Shown here: positions 52,449-61,161 of the stretch, one piece after another | Numbering within the stretch: the first letter of the stretch is position 1 | Layout: every line of letters starts with the position of its first letter | Source: JAOTVV01 sp041602035 | GTDB taxonomy: Bacteria; Gemmatimonadota; Gemmatimonadetes; Gemmatimonadales; GWC2-71-9 | Length of the DNA stretch: 64,000 nucleotides | Reading direction: 5' to 3' | NCBI GenBank assembly: GCA_041602035.1 | Contig: JBFIHA010000005.1 | Location: forward strand, 113,037-177,036 | The notes under the pieces: model-generated | Databases searched by the model: none | What the model was told of the DNA's origin: nothing | The model's input: the letters and a program-made list of their open reading frames with translations, nothing else | Made by a program: the position numbers and the translations under genes

Positions 52449-53074
52449 TCATGCAAAGGCAGCTCGTGACGGGCAGCCTGATTGCCCTTGCGCTCGCGTG
52501 CGGCGGCGATGACCAGCAGACGCTCCCGCCACCGGTTGAGACCGGTGAGCAATCCACGCTGTCGGACTCGATTCGCATGCCCGCGTTTCCAGAGGCGCGC
52601 CGCGGCTTTCTCGTTACGCGGAGCGCGGGGGCGTACGATCTGAGCGGGGCGTGGCCCGCCCGCGCGGGGATGTGTGCGGACCCGGCCGTCATGCAGGTGC
52701 TGGCGCAGCAACCCGGCGTCGGCACGATCGTGCTGCTGCGTCTTCCGGATCCCGCACAGCGCCTGACGACGTACCCAATCACGATCGTCGAATCGGGGAC
52801 TCCTTCTCCGCCGGCGGCGCAAATGGGTGTGCAGATCTTCCAGGGAGCCAGCGCGTACGCCTTTCAGGGTCTCGAGGGGCAGGTGTTGCTGACCGGCATC
52901 AGTGATCGAGTCAGCGGCCGTTATCAGGTGACGCTGCGCGAAATCACCACTAACGACTTGGCCAAGTACTCGGGGGTGTTCGAGTCGGTCATGGTGGAGC
53001 AACTGCCCACGGAACAGTGCGACGAGTGGAGGAAACTGCTCCTGCCGTCGGACACCGCCGCGGTCGGCGAGTAA
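52445..53074 (+). CDS. Putative lipoprotein, uncharacterised
   Basis: 209 residues. Signal peptide ending IALALAC with a lipobox-like Cys near residue 20, then an acidic linker and a beta-rich domain (RRGFLVTRSAGAYDLSGAWP, GVQIFQGASAYAFQGLEGQV, SGRYQVTLREITTND). No family recognised. GTG 52445 is preferred because AGGAG is 7 bp upstream; ATG 52451 is possible. The start overlaps the thioesterase stop. Confidence 0.75.
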   Translation: MIMQRQLVTGSLIALALACGGDDQQTLPPPVETGEQSTLSDSIRMPAFPEARRGFLVTRSAGAYDLSGAWPARAGMCADPAVMQVLAQQPGVGTIVLLRLPDPAQRLTTYPITIVESGTPSPPAAQMGVQIFQGASAYAFQGLEGQVLLTGISDRVSGRYQVTLREITTNDLAKYSGVFESVMVEQLPTEQCDEWRKLLLPSDTAAVGE

Positions 53075-53079
53075 CGGTT

Positions 53080-54288
53080 ATGCCGGCACCGGTCAACCAG
53101 ACATACTTCCGCAAGGGATTCGGCCTCAAGCGCGAGATCGAGGGCCCTCTCGCGACCGACTACCACAGCCGGCTCGTCGACCGGATCCGCGAGTCCGATT
53201 TCACGCTGGAGGTGGGCGGACTGACGTTTCGGCTCGCGCAGGAATTCGGGTTTTGCTATGGCGTGGACCGCGCCGTGGAGTATGCGTACGAGAGCCGTGA
53301 GAAGTTCCCGAATCGCCGCATTTTTCTCGTCGGCGAGATCATTCACAATCCGCACGTCAACGAGAAGCTGGAAACCATGGGCGTGAGGATTATCCGTCCT
53401 ACTGAGGATGGCGATTTCGACTTCGCGAGAGTCGGGCCGACAGATGTGGTGCTGATACCGGCGTTCGGCGTACGCGTGACCGATTTCGATAGGCTGCGCG
53501 ACATTGGGTGTGTCTTGGTGGACACGACATGTGGCTCGGTACTCAATGTGTGGAAGCGCGTGGAGAGCTACGCACGGGACGGTTACACCGCCATCGTTCA
53601 CGGGAAGCATCTGCACGAGGAAACCAAGGCCACCGCCAGTCAGGTGACCAAGCATCCGGAGGGGCGGTACCTGATCGTCCGTGACTTGGCCGAAACGGAG
53701 ATCCTGTGTCGGTACCTTCGGGGCGCCGAGCCGGTGACCACCCTGCAGGCCACGTTTGGCGAGAAGGTCTCCCCGGGGTTCGACTTTGACCGCGACCTGC
53801 GTCGCGTCGGTTTGGCCAATCAAACGACGATGCTGGCCTCCGAATCCCTGGAGATCGCCATGCGGATCGGACACGCCATGGCCGATCGCTATGGCCAGGA
53901 CAAGCTCGCCGATCACTTCCGCAACTTCGGCACCATCTGCTCGGCCACCCAGGAGCGGCAGGATGCCATTCTGGCGCTCATCGAGGAGCCGCTAGACGTG
54001 ATGGTCGTTGTCGGTGGATACAATTCCAGCAACACGAACAACCTGGCGCGGATCTGCGCACAGAAGGTCACGACGTATCACATCGCCGATTCGTCGTGCA
54101 TCGATCCGGATACCAGCGAGATTCGCCACAAGCCGGTGGATGCCACGGACGAGGTGGTGACACCGGGGTGGCTCTCCGCCGCCGTGCAGCGGATCGGGAT
54201 CACAGCTGGTGCGTCGACGCCCAACAACAAGATCGGCGCGGCGATCGAACGCATTCTCCGCTCCAAAGGTCTCGAACCCCCTGCCTGA
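53080..54288 (+). CDS. ispH: IspH, HMBPP reductase of plant/cyanobacterial type
   Basis: [4Fe-4S] enzyme for the last MEP-pathway step to IPP and DMAPP. 402 residues, the long form found in cyanobacteria and plastids, with the N-terminal RKGFGLKREIEGPLATDYHS extension, versus about 310-320 for E. coli IspH. Cluster cysteines are in GFCYGVDRAVEYA, DTTCGSVLNVW and TICSATQERQ; the substrate-binding GGYNSSNTNNL and the C-terminal TAGASTPN are present. ATG 53080, 5 bp after the lipoprotein stop. Confidence 0.95.
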   Translation: MPAPVNQTYFRKGFGLKREIEGPLATDYHSRLVDRIRESDFTLEVGGLTFRLAQEFGFCYGVDRAVEYAYESREKFPNRRIFLVGEIIHNPHVNEKLETMGVRIIRPTEDGDFDFARVGPTDVVLIPAFGVRVTDFDRLRDIGCVLVDTTCGSVLNVWKRVESYARDGYTAIVHGKHLHEETKATASQVTKHPEGRYLIVRDLAETEILCRYLRGAEPVTTLQATFGEKVSPGFDFDRDLRRVGLANQTTMLASESLEIAMRIGHAMADRYGQDKLADHFRNFGTICSATQERQDAILALIEEPLDVMVVVGGYNSSNTNNLARICAQKVTTYHIADSSCIDPDTSEIRHKPVDATDEVVTPGWLSAAVQRIGITAGASTPNNKIGAAIERILRSKGLEPPA

Positions 54289-54364
54289 CGTCGTGCGTGG
54301 CACGACATCGCCGGCCAGTGTTCGGCGACGCGGGCGATCGCACCTGAGTTCCGAGGGCTGAGCG

Positions 54365-54994
54365 GTGACCACTCGTTGGACGCCGTCTGCCACCGCACTG
54401 ATCATTGCGAACCTGGTGCCGTTGGCGGGTGTTGTCCTGTTCGACTGGGATGTCTTTGCCGTCGTCTTTCTGTTCTGGCTCGAGAACCTCGTCGTTGGCG
54501 CCTTCAACATTCTGCGGATGGCCTGGGTCGAGCAGGGCGCTGAGCGCAAGCCCGCGACCAAGTTCGTCGTGATCCCGTTCTTCGCGTTCCACTACGGCAT
54601 GTTTACGCTGATTCATGGCACGTTCGTGTTCAGCATCTTCGGGGGTGGGATGGTGCAGGGCATCGGCTTCCCGTCGTTCATGACCATCGTCGACGTCGTT
54701 GCGGCGCAGAAGCTGTGGATTGCCGTAGCAGCACTCTTCGTCAGCCACGGGTACTCCTTCGTGGTGAACTACCTGGGCAGCCAGGAGTACCGAACCGTGA
54801 CGCTGGAGCGGCTCATGCACCAGCCCTACAACCGCGTGATCGTGCTCCACCTGGTGATCATCTTCGGTGGTTTCGTGGTCATGACGCTGCAGGAGCCGAG
54901 GATCGGGATCGTGGTGCTCGTGGTGGTCAAGATCGTGATGGATGTGCGTGCTCACCTCCAGGAGCATCGGAAGCTGCAAGCTCGCCCAGCCTAA
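54365..54994 (+). CDS. Multi-pass membrane protein (DUF6498-like)
   Basis: 209 residues, about six hydrophobic segments. The pattern FLFWLENLVVGAFNILRM and FAFHYGMFTLIHGTFVF is that of DUF6498-containing proteins, whose function is unknown. GTG 54365. The stop overlaps the convergent dnaE2 stop by 4 bp. Confidence 0.78.
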   Translation: MTTRWTPSATALIIANLVPLAGVVLFDWDVFAVVFLFWLENLVVGAFNILRMAWVEQGAERKPATKFVVIPFFAFHYGMFTLIHGTFVFSIFGGGMVQGIGFPSFMTIVDVVAAQKLWIAVAALFVSHGYSFVVNYLGSQEYRTVTLERLMHQPYNRVIVLHLVIIFGGFVVMTLQEPRIGIVVLVVVKIVMDVRAHLQEHRKLQARPA

Positions 54995-57900
54995 CCCCAA
55001 TTCTTCGAGCCGGGCGCGTGCCGTCGCAGATCCTTGAGAAACCCAGCCATACGCACCGGTCGCGTGTCATGCGCGGAGGAAGCCTCGTCCCATCCCCGTT
55101 CGGGCGTGCCCTTCTTGGGTGGTCGGCCGACGGAGAGTGGTCGGACATCGTGAGCGATCACGTTGACCGTCCCGTCGTCTTTCGCGACCGTGCCCGTGAT
55201 CTGGAGAAATGGCTCGCCGCGGATCGCAACCCGATCGCGCTCGTAGATCTGGGGTCGAACAATGACGTTGACCATCCCTGCTTCGTCCTCGAGCAGGATG
55301 AATGTGTATCCCCGCGCCGTCTCGGGACGCTGGCGGGCGACCACGAGTCCCGCGATCTGTACGTCGCTACCGTGCTCGAGGGTCTCCAGCCGGGCACTCC
55401 CGATCACCGTGGGGGGGAGCGACGGTCGTAGCACGGTGAACGGATGGCCGCGCGTCGAGAATCCCAGGACTTCGTATTCGGCGATCAGGCGCTCGTCCGC
55501 GGGAACATCTTTGAAGCGGAGGTGCTCGTAGGGATGCACAAGTGGCAGTTCGAGCTGCCGTCGTGTCCGGTGTCGAGGAGGGATCTCGGTCTTGGGAGGT
55601 AGCCACAAGCCGACCTGCCACAGCAGTTCGCGCCGGGTGAGCCCGAACCGGTCGCATCCGCCAACCCATACGAGATGTTCGATCGCCGCCCGCGACAGCG
55701 TGGCCGGCGCGCGCCGTACCAGATCACCGAGACTCCGGAACGAACCGTTTCGGCGCCGCTCATCGACCACGGCCTCGGTGATGTCCCACCCCCAATCCCG
55801 GAGAAATCCCAACCCGACCCGAAGGCAGCGGTCCTCGACCGTACAGTAGACGTCGCTCCGTTCGATGTCGGGTGGGAGCACTTCCACGCCATGGCGATCC
55901 GCGTCGCGCCCCAGCGCATCGAGGGAGTAGAACCCCATGGGCTGGTTGTTGAAGAGGGCCGTGTAATACTCGACGGGGTGGTAGTGCCGGAGCCAGGCCG
56001 ATTGATAGGCGAGCAGACCAAAGGCGGCCGCGTGTGACTTGGGGAAGCCGAACTCCGAGAAGGCCACGACCTGCTCGAATACCGTGCGTGCCGTGGACAC
56101 GGGCACTCCCCGGCGGCGTGTGCCCTCGAGGAACTCCGCCCAGAAGTTTTCCATGAGCTCCCGTGATCGGCGCCGACTCATCGCACGGCGCAGCGCTTCG
56201 GCCTGACCGGCTGTGAAGCCGGCCAGTGCCTGGCACACCTGAAGCACCTGGTCCTGAAAAATGATCACGCCGAGGGTTTCGCCGAGCGCGTCACGCAGCA
56301 GTGGGTGCTCCGCCGGTGGTTCGTAGGGGAGCGCCTGGGCGCGAGCCTGCCGCTGTGCTTCCCGGCGCCGCACGTACGGATTGACCGCGCCACCCACGAT
56401 CGGTCCGGGACGGACGATCGCAACCTCGATGGCGAGGTCTTCGAGGTTCCGCGGACGCGTGCGGCGGATCATCTGGATCTGCGCTCGGCTCTCGATCTGG
56501 AACAATCCCACGGTGTCACCCGAGCAGATCTGATTGAACACGCGTTCGTCTTCGAAATCGACACGACTCAAATCGGGTGTTGTCCCTTCCTTTCGCGCCA
56601 CGAGTTCGACGCACTCCTCGACGAGCGAGAGCATGCCGAGCGCAAGGAAATCGATTTTGATGAACCGCGCGTCGTCGCACGAGTCCTTGTCCCATTGGCA
56701 CACCACGCGATCCGGCATCGCCGAACGCTCCAGCGGTACGATCTCCACGAGGGGCCGACTCGAGATGATCATGCCACCCACGTGTTGGGAGATGTGGCGT
56801 GGGAGTCCGGCGATTTCTTCGGCGAGGTCGCAGAGATCACGCCAGAGCGGCGCGTTCACGCGATCGGCAAATCCCGGCAGCCGTGTGAGCTCCTCGCGAA
56901 GCGTCCCGGCCGCTTGGTATCCGCTGGCGAGACGGGCGACCTGTTCGATCTCACCCAACGGCAGATCGAGCGCCTTGCCAAGCTCGCGCACCGCGGAACG
57001 CAGGCGGTAGGTCGGGAAGGAACACACCAGTCCCGTGTGAGCGTCGCCGTACCGCTGGTACACGCGACGGATGAGCTCTTCCCGAATCTCCCGCGGAAAG
57101 TCGAGATCGATGTCGGGAATCGAGGCCAGGGTCTCGTTCAGAAAGCGACCGAGAAAGAGTCGATTGGCGACCGGGTCGATGTGCGACAGGCCGAGGAAGT
57201 AACAGATGATGGACGATACGGACGACCCGCGTCCGCGTCCCGGTAACAGGTTGCCGCTGGCTCGACGGGTTCCGGCGCGCACCTCGGCGGCCACCTCACG
57301 GGCCAACTCGAACAGATCGTGGTAGACCAGGAAGAACCCGCACAGCCCGTGACGGTCCACGAGCTGCAGCTCCTCATCCAAGCGCTGCTCCGCCTCTCTA
57401 CGATGTGGCGAGCCAGGTGGATAGCGATCATCGAGCCGTGCGCGACACAGGGCGCCGAGGGCCACAGGAGCCGGCTGTCGGTCCGCGCCGTGGAAGTCGG
57501 GGAACGTGTACCCGAGATCCGTCGTCAGATCGAACGCCAAGCATCGTTCGGCGAGGTGGCTGGTGTTGGCCACGGCGTCCGGGCGGTCACGAAACAGGGC
57601 GGAGACCTCCGCGGGTCTGCGAAGAAAGAATTCACTATTGGGCCGTCGAACGTGATGCGATGCGTCGAGTGTGGTGCGATGGCGAATGGCTACGAGGGCG
57701 TCATGGAGCCGATGTCGCTCGCGACGGTGATAGTGGACATCGCCCGTGGCGACCACCGAGAGACCTTCGGCGTCAGCGATATCGGCAAGTGCTCGACTGA
57801 GCGTGCGGTCACCGCGCACGGCGTTGCGTTGAAGCTCGACGAAGAATCGGTCGCTGCCAAACACCGCACGGCAGTGGGCGGCCAAGCGACGGGCGGCGGT

Positions 57901-58314
57901 CATGCCCTCACTAGCGAGTACAGACGGGAGCAGCCCCCCGCGACATCCCGAGAGTACGATCAATCCGTCATGGCGAGCCTCGAGCGAGGCGAAGTCGAGC
58001 CGCGGATCGCGGCGGTCCTCCCGGCCGAGGTGCGCTTCGGTGAGGAGCCGGCAGAGGTTGGCGTACCCTTGCGGGGTCTCCACCAAGAGCGTGATATGGG
58101 TCCCATCGAGCAGCGTGACTTCAGCGCCGGTTATGGCCCCGATCCCCATCTGCTTGGCGGCCTGGGCAAAGGCCATGGAACCGTACAGTCCGTTGTGGTC
58201 CGTGAGCGCAAGGGCGGGGTAGCCGAGCGCCGCAGCCTCGAGCACGAGCTGCTCCGGGAGCGACGCTCCGTCGAGGAAGGAGAAGGCAGAGTGGCAGTGA
58301 AGCTCGATGTACAT
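54991..58314 (-). CDS. dnaE2: DnaE2, error-prone DNA polymerase III alpha
   Basis: Translesion polymerase of the ImuABC-type mutasome, 1107 residues. PHP domain at the N-terminus (YIELHCHSAFSFLDGAS, ALALTDHNGLYG), polymerase core with the Asp pair in SIPDIDLDFPREIREEL and HISQHVGGMIISS, helix-hairpin-helix, and a C-terminal OB domain (VQIAGLVVARQRPETARGYT, FILLEDEAGMVNVIV). This family is shorter than replicative DnaE1 and lacks its C-terminal tau-binding region. ATG 58314 is the start of similarity; the GTG at 58329 adds five residues. Last gene of the operon. Confidence 0.95.
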   Translation of the reverse strand: MYIELHCHSAFSFLDGASLPEQLVLEAAALGYPALALTDHNGLYGSMAFAQAAKQMGIGAITGAEVTLLDGTHITLLVETPQGYANLCRLLTEAHLGREDRRDPRLDFASLEARHDGLIVLSGCRGGLLPSVLASEGMTAARRLAAHCRAVFGSDRFFVELQRNAVRGDRTLSRALADIADAEGLSVVATGDVHYHRRERHRLHDALVAIRHRTTLDASHHVRRPNSEFFLRRPAEVSALFRDRPDAVANTSHLAERCLAFDLTTDLGYTFPDFHGADRQPAPVALGALCRARLDDRYPPGSPHRREAEQRLDEELQLVDRHGLCGFFLVYHDLFELAREVAAEVRAGTRRASGNLLPGRGRGSSVSSIICYFLGLSHIDPVANRLFLGRFLNETLASIPDIDLDFPREIREELIRRVYQRYGDAHTGLVCSFPTYRLRSAVRELGKALDLPLGEIEQVARLASGYQAAGTLREELTRLPGFADRVNAPLWRDLCDLAEEIAGLPRHISQHVGGMIISSRPLVEIVPLERSAMPDRVVCQWDKDSCDDARFIKIDFLALGMLSLVEECVELVARKEGTTPDLSRVDFEDERVFNQICSGDTVGLFQIESRAQIQMIRRTRPRNLEDLAIEVAIVRPGPIVGGAVNPYVRRREAQRQARAQALPYEPPAEHPLLRDALGETLGVIIFQDQVLQVCQALAGFTAGQAEALRRAMSRRRSRELMENFWAEFLEGTRRRGVPVSTARTVFEQVVAFSEFGFPKSHAAAFGLLAYQSAWLRHYHPVEYYTALFNNQPMGFYSLDALGRDADRHGVEVLPPDIERSDVYCTVEDRCLRVGLGFLRDWGWDITEAVVDERRRNGSFRSLGDLVRRAPATLSRAAIEHLVWVGGCDRFGLTRRELLWQVGLWLPPKTEIPPRHRTRRQLELPLVHPYEHLRFKDVPADERLIAEYEVLGFSTRGHPFTVLRPSLPPTVIGSARLETLEHGSDVQIAGLVVARQRPETARGYTFILLEDEAGMVNVIVRPQIYERDRVAIRGEPFLQITGTVAKDDGTVNVIAHDVRPLSVGRPPKKGTPERGWDEASSAHDTRPVRMAGFLKDLRRHAPGSKNWG

Positions 58315-58356
58315 GGATGAGTGAAACACGGGGGAGCGGTCTCGTGACGCCGTCCG

Positions 58357-58623
58357 CTACGGCATTTGGAGAAACCACTCGCCGGTGTGCAGATCTTGGA
58401 ACAGAATCACATGGCTTCCTCCCGCGAGCACGACGTCGAGATAGCGCCGGGTAAGTGGTTGGCGCCACCACTCGTCGTCAATGCGCCAGACTTCGAGAAT
58501 CTCTTCGATCGTCCGGTGGATCGGTCCGTTCCCCTGGATTACGTGATCGGGTGTCTCACTCGCCACGGTGGTGGGGAGCCCGTCGTCGTTGACCACCACG
58601 TGTACGGGTTGCGGGACGTTCAG
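58357..58623 (-). CDS. Small protein between imuB and dnaE2
   Basis: About 88 residues: NVPQPVHVVVNDDGLPTTVA, HRTIEEILEVWRIDDEWWRQ, RYLDVVLAGGSHVILFQDLH and a terminal TGEWFLQMP. The pattern RIDDEWWR..RRYLDV is that of the DUF6504-like small proteins found with imuB/dnaE2 in several phyla; role unknown. No ATG or GTG fits the start; a CTG at 58623 overlapping the imuB stop is the best guess. Strong coding character and conserved position support it. Confidence 0.72.
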   Translation of the reverse strand: MNVPQPVHVVVNDDGLPTTVASETPDHVIQGNGPIHRTIEEILEVWRIDDEWWRQPLTRRYLDVVLAGGSHVILFQDLHTGEWFLQMP

Positions 58624-59876
58624 GGCTCGAAGTCGATCAATGCGTAGCGGCGCTCTGGTAGACGCGACCATGGCTGAACCTCGACGACGTGAGACAGGAT
58701 TGGACGCTTGAAGCGTGTTTCGATCTCCCGCGCTGCTGCGTGCAAGGCCTGGCGACGCCCAGCCCTCGCCGAACTGGTGGCGTCGCGAGCGAAGAGTTGC
58801 AGCTCGTCCGTGCCACGCGCGAAGGCGGTGAATTCCACGGTGAGACGCTCCACGGCACCGGTCGGCGGCGAGGCTCCGAGTCGGGTCGTGAGCGGTGCGG
58901 CGATGCGATCCCGGTGCGCGGACGGGTCTTTGAGCACCACCTCGGTGAGCCAGGAGATGCCGTGCTCCAAGGCGGCACGAAGGCGCACGACGCACACCCG
59001 CCACCCAGCACGTCGTGGATGGCGCAGTGCACGCTCGATCAGCGTGTCGATTGCGTGCACGAGCATGGCCCGGTCGGCAGCCGGTGTCGGGAAATCGAGG
59101 GCGGCGACGATCGGCTCGGGTCGCCGACGTCCGATGACGGGGTCGGTGACCGTTCCCGTTGCCAACCGCCATGCTCGTCTACCCTCGGCACCGAACTGGG
59201 ACACCAGTGCCGACTCCGGCAGTCGTGCGACATCACCCAGCGTGGTGAGACCGAGTTGTTGGAGCCGACGGTGGGTGTCGCTCGCAATCGGGAGGACCGC
59301 AACGGGTTGCTGGGCCAGAAACGTCCGGTGCTCGCCATCGGGCACCACGACCACCCTGCTGGGTTTGGCGCGCGTCGCCGCGACCCACGAGAGGAACTTG
59401 CCTCGCGCCCATCCCAGGCGGAACGATGACCGGCCGGTGGGACGGTCGCCGTCTCCCTGCCGCCGCATCGCCTGCGTCACGGCACGGGCTTGGTCTAGCG
59501 GTCCACCGTAGAGTCGGTCCAAACCATCGACCCCGATGAAGACGCGTCCCAACTCCACGGGCTCGATGACCGGACTCACGTTCTCCAGGGCGAGGAGCAG
59601 GTGGGAGAATGTTTCGTCGTAGTGAACCGGATCGGGCTCTCGGAGTGAGAGGGATGGGCAGAGGCCGATCGCCTGACTCACGGTCATACCACTGCGCACG
59701 CCCATGCGACGCGCGGTGGACGACACATGCCACAGCCGACGGGACTCGTGGGGTGAGAGCAAGGCCGTCGGTCGATGAACGAGCTCCGGGTGCCGTCGTT
59801 CCTCGCACCGGAGCGGGAATAGCGGAATCCACAGACATACGGCACAATCGCTGCACAGCACGGTGCTCGTCGTCAT
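58620..59876 (-). CDS. imuB: ImuB, Y-family polymerase-like mutasome adaptor
   Basis: 418 residues, Y-family DNA polymerase fold: ESRRLWHVSSTARRMGVRSG and IGVDGLDRLYGGPLDQA (palm), with the FRLGWARGKFLSWVAAT and LTTLGDVARLP segments. The first catalytic carboxylate motif (DxDxFFA) is replaced by CLWIPLFPL, so it should be catalytically dead, as known for ImuB. A clamp-binding motif is not clear; DELQLFARD is only a degenerate match. ATGA overlap with the upstream radical-SAM gene and downstream overlap with the small gene. Confidence 0.93.
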   Translation of the reverse strand: MTTSTVLCSDCAVCLWIPLFPLRCEERRHPELVHRPTALLSPHESRRLWHVSSTARRMGVRSGMTVSQAIGLCPSLSLREPDPVHYDETFSHLLLALENVSPVIEPVELGRVFIGVDGLDRLYGGPLDQARAVTQAMRRQGDGDRPTGRSSFRLGWARGKFLSWVAATRAKPSRVVVVPDGEHRTFLAQQPVAVLPIASDTHRRLQQLGLTTLGDVARLPESALVSQFGAEGRRAWRLATGTVTDPVIGRRRPEPIVAALDFPTPAADRAMLVHAIDTLIERALRHPRRAGWRVCVVRLRAALEHGISWLTEVVLKDPSAHRDRIAAPLTTRLGASPPTGAVERLTVEFTAFARGTDELQLFARDATSSARAGRRQALHAAAREIETRFKRPILSHVVEVQPWSRLPERRYALIDFEP

Positions 59877-60970
59877 GCGGCCTCGAACAGACTCAGTTGG
59901 GTGCTTCGCGGTGGCTCGCCGTCGGTGGGCACGTGGTGGCCATCGATGTCGGGGATGCCGAACTCACCGGCGAGGCGACGGAACCGCCGGTGCACCGCCT
60001 GACAGTACGTATCGGTGGCGTCCCATCCGTCGTGATAGGCCGCGTGGTACCGCGGTACGAGGCTAGGAAAGTGGCGCTCCAGGATGGGGAGGAATCGCTG
60101 ACGCACACCCGGATAGAGACGCAAGGGACTGGGATACACGAATTGTGCGCCCATATCTCGGCCAGCACGCAACAAGGCGCGGATCTGATCGACCGTATCG
60201 GTGATCCCCGGCAGAATGGGTGCGACGATGACCCCGGCCCGGATCCCAGCGGCGGAGAGTCTGGCCAGCGCGCGCAGTCGAGCATGCGGGACCGGCGATC
60301 GTGCCTCGAAGAGCTGGGTGATGTCAGGATCCACGCTGATCAACGAGACGTATACCGACAGGGTGTGACGTTGGGAGAGCTGTTTCAGGAGACCGATGTC
60401 GCGGCAGACGAGTGGGCTCTTCGTGATGAGCCCGACGCGCAGTCCTGCTTCGCGCAGGAACCGGGTAAGCACTGCCCGGGTGATCTGGTACTGTCGTTCG
60501 GCGGGTTGATAGGGATCGGTCGCCGTCCCGACTAGAATGCTCTGCGCACCGTCACGAGCAGCGCGACGGTGCACGCGCGGGAGATCCCGCTCGAGAGCTG
60601 CGAGCACGCCCTCCCGTGATTTGACGAGGATGCGGTGCTCGAAGGATTCCAAACCGGGTGGTGCGCCGAGATCGACAAACGTGCTCGCGTCGATCGCGCC
60701 GGCATCCCGTGCCCGTTCCACCGCATAGCGATGGGCAAACCGTGCGTAGCAATAGCTGCACCCGTATTCGCACCCGACGTACGGATTGATGGACCAGAAC
60801 CCCATGCCGGTCGATTCCGGGTCGTTGATGATCGAGCGCACCGGCAACTCGACGAATTTGGTCCCACGCAGGCGATCGCCGAGCACGGGAAGCGTAGTGC
60901 AATGTTTCGGCACGGCATGGTCCGTCGCGAAAAGCGCCATGTCCCACGGTTCCGGTTTTCGACCCGACAC
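59873..60970 (-). CDS. Radical-SAM protein with C-terminal clamp-binding motif
   Basis: 365 residues, SPL/PA0069/Rv2578c-like radical-SAM enzyme. The cluster motif CEYGCSYCYARFAH (CxxxCxxC) is preceded by GFWSINPYVG, and a TIM-barrel follows (ILVGTATDPYQPAERQYQIT, LRVGLITKSPLVCRDI). The C-terminus ends TQLSLFEAA; QLSLF (59885-59899) equals the consensus beta-clamp-binding pentapeptide. I use GTG 60970, which overlaps the zinc-ribbon stop (TAGTG); ATG 60994 or 61042 are alternatives, the latter giving an MRW...LPGMR lead like Rv2578c. ATGA overlap with imuB. It occupies the place usually held by imuA. Confidence 0.88.
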   Translation of the reverse strand: MSGRKPEPWDMALFATDHAVPKHCTTLPVLGDRLRGTKFVELPVRSIINDPESTGMGFWSINPYVGCEYGCSYCYARFAHRYAVERARDAGAIDASTFVDLGAPPGLESFEHRILVKSREGVLAALERDLPRVHRRAARDGAQSILVGTATDPYQPAERQYQITRAVLTRFLREAGLRVGLITKSPLVCRDIGLLKQLSQRHTLSVYVSLISVDPDITQLFEARSPVPHARLRALARLSAAGIRAGVIVAPILPGITDTVDQIRALLRAGRDMGAQFVYPSPLRLYPGVRQRFLPILERHFPSLVPRYHAAYHDGWDATDTYCQAVHRRFRRLAGEFGIPDIDGHHVPTDGEPPRSTQLSLFEAA

Positions 60971-61161
60971 TAGCCGCACCGACCCCAGCCGCATGCCGGG
61001 CAGACGGTACAGGCCGACGCGTGGAAAACCTGCCCACCGCACTCCGGACAGATAGTCCAGCCCGGTGCCACACAGCCCTGATGGGGTTGTTTTGTAAGTG
61101 TCTTGTTCACAAGGATTTGAGTAGACACAGCCAGGCGTGTTTTCGGGTTCTGTTCGGGCAT
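60970..61161 (-). CDS. Small zinc-ribbon protein, first gene of the mutasome operon
   Basis: 63 residues with a C-terminal zinc ribbon: CPECGG at about 38 and CPACGW near the end, in ICPECGGQVFHASACTVCP and ACGWGRCG. This resembles the zinc-ribbon tail of class II ribonucleotide reductase, here free-standing. The ATG at 61161 has no ribosome-binding site and would be within 3 bp of the transcript start predicted from TATATT at 61170-61175, consistent with a leaderless mRNA. The stop overlaps the radical-SAM start. Overlap with a longer radical-SAM frame makes the exact assignment uncertain. Confidence 0.6.
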   Translation of the reverse strand: MPEQNPKTRLAVSTQILVNKTLTKQPHQGCVAPGWTICPECGGQVFHASACTVCPACGWGRCG

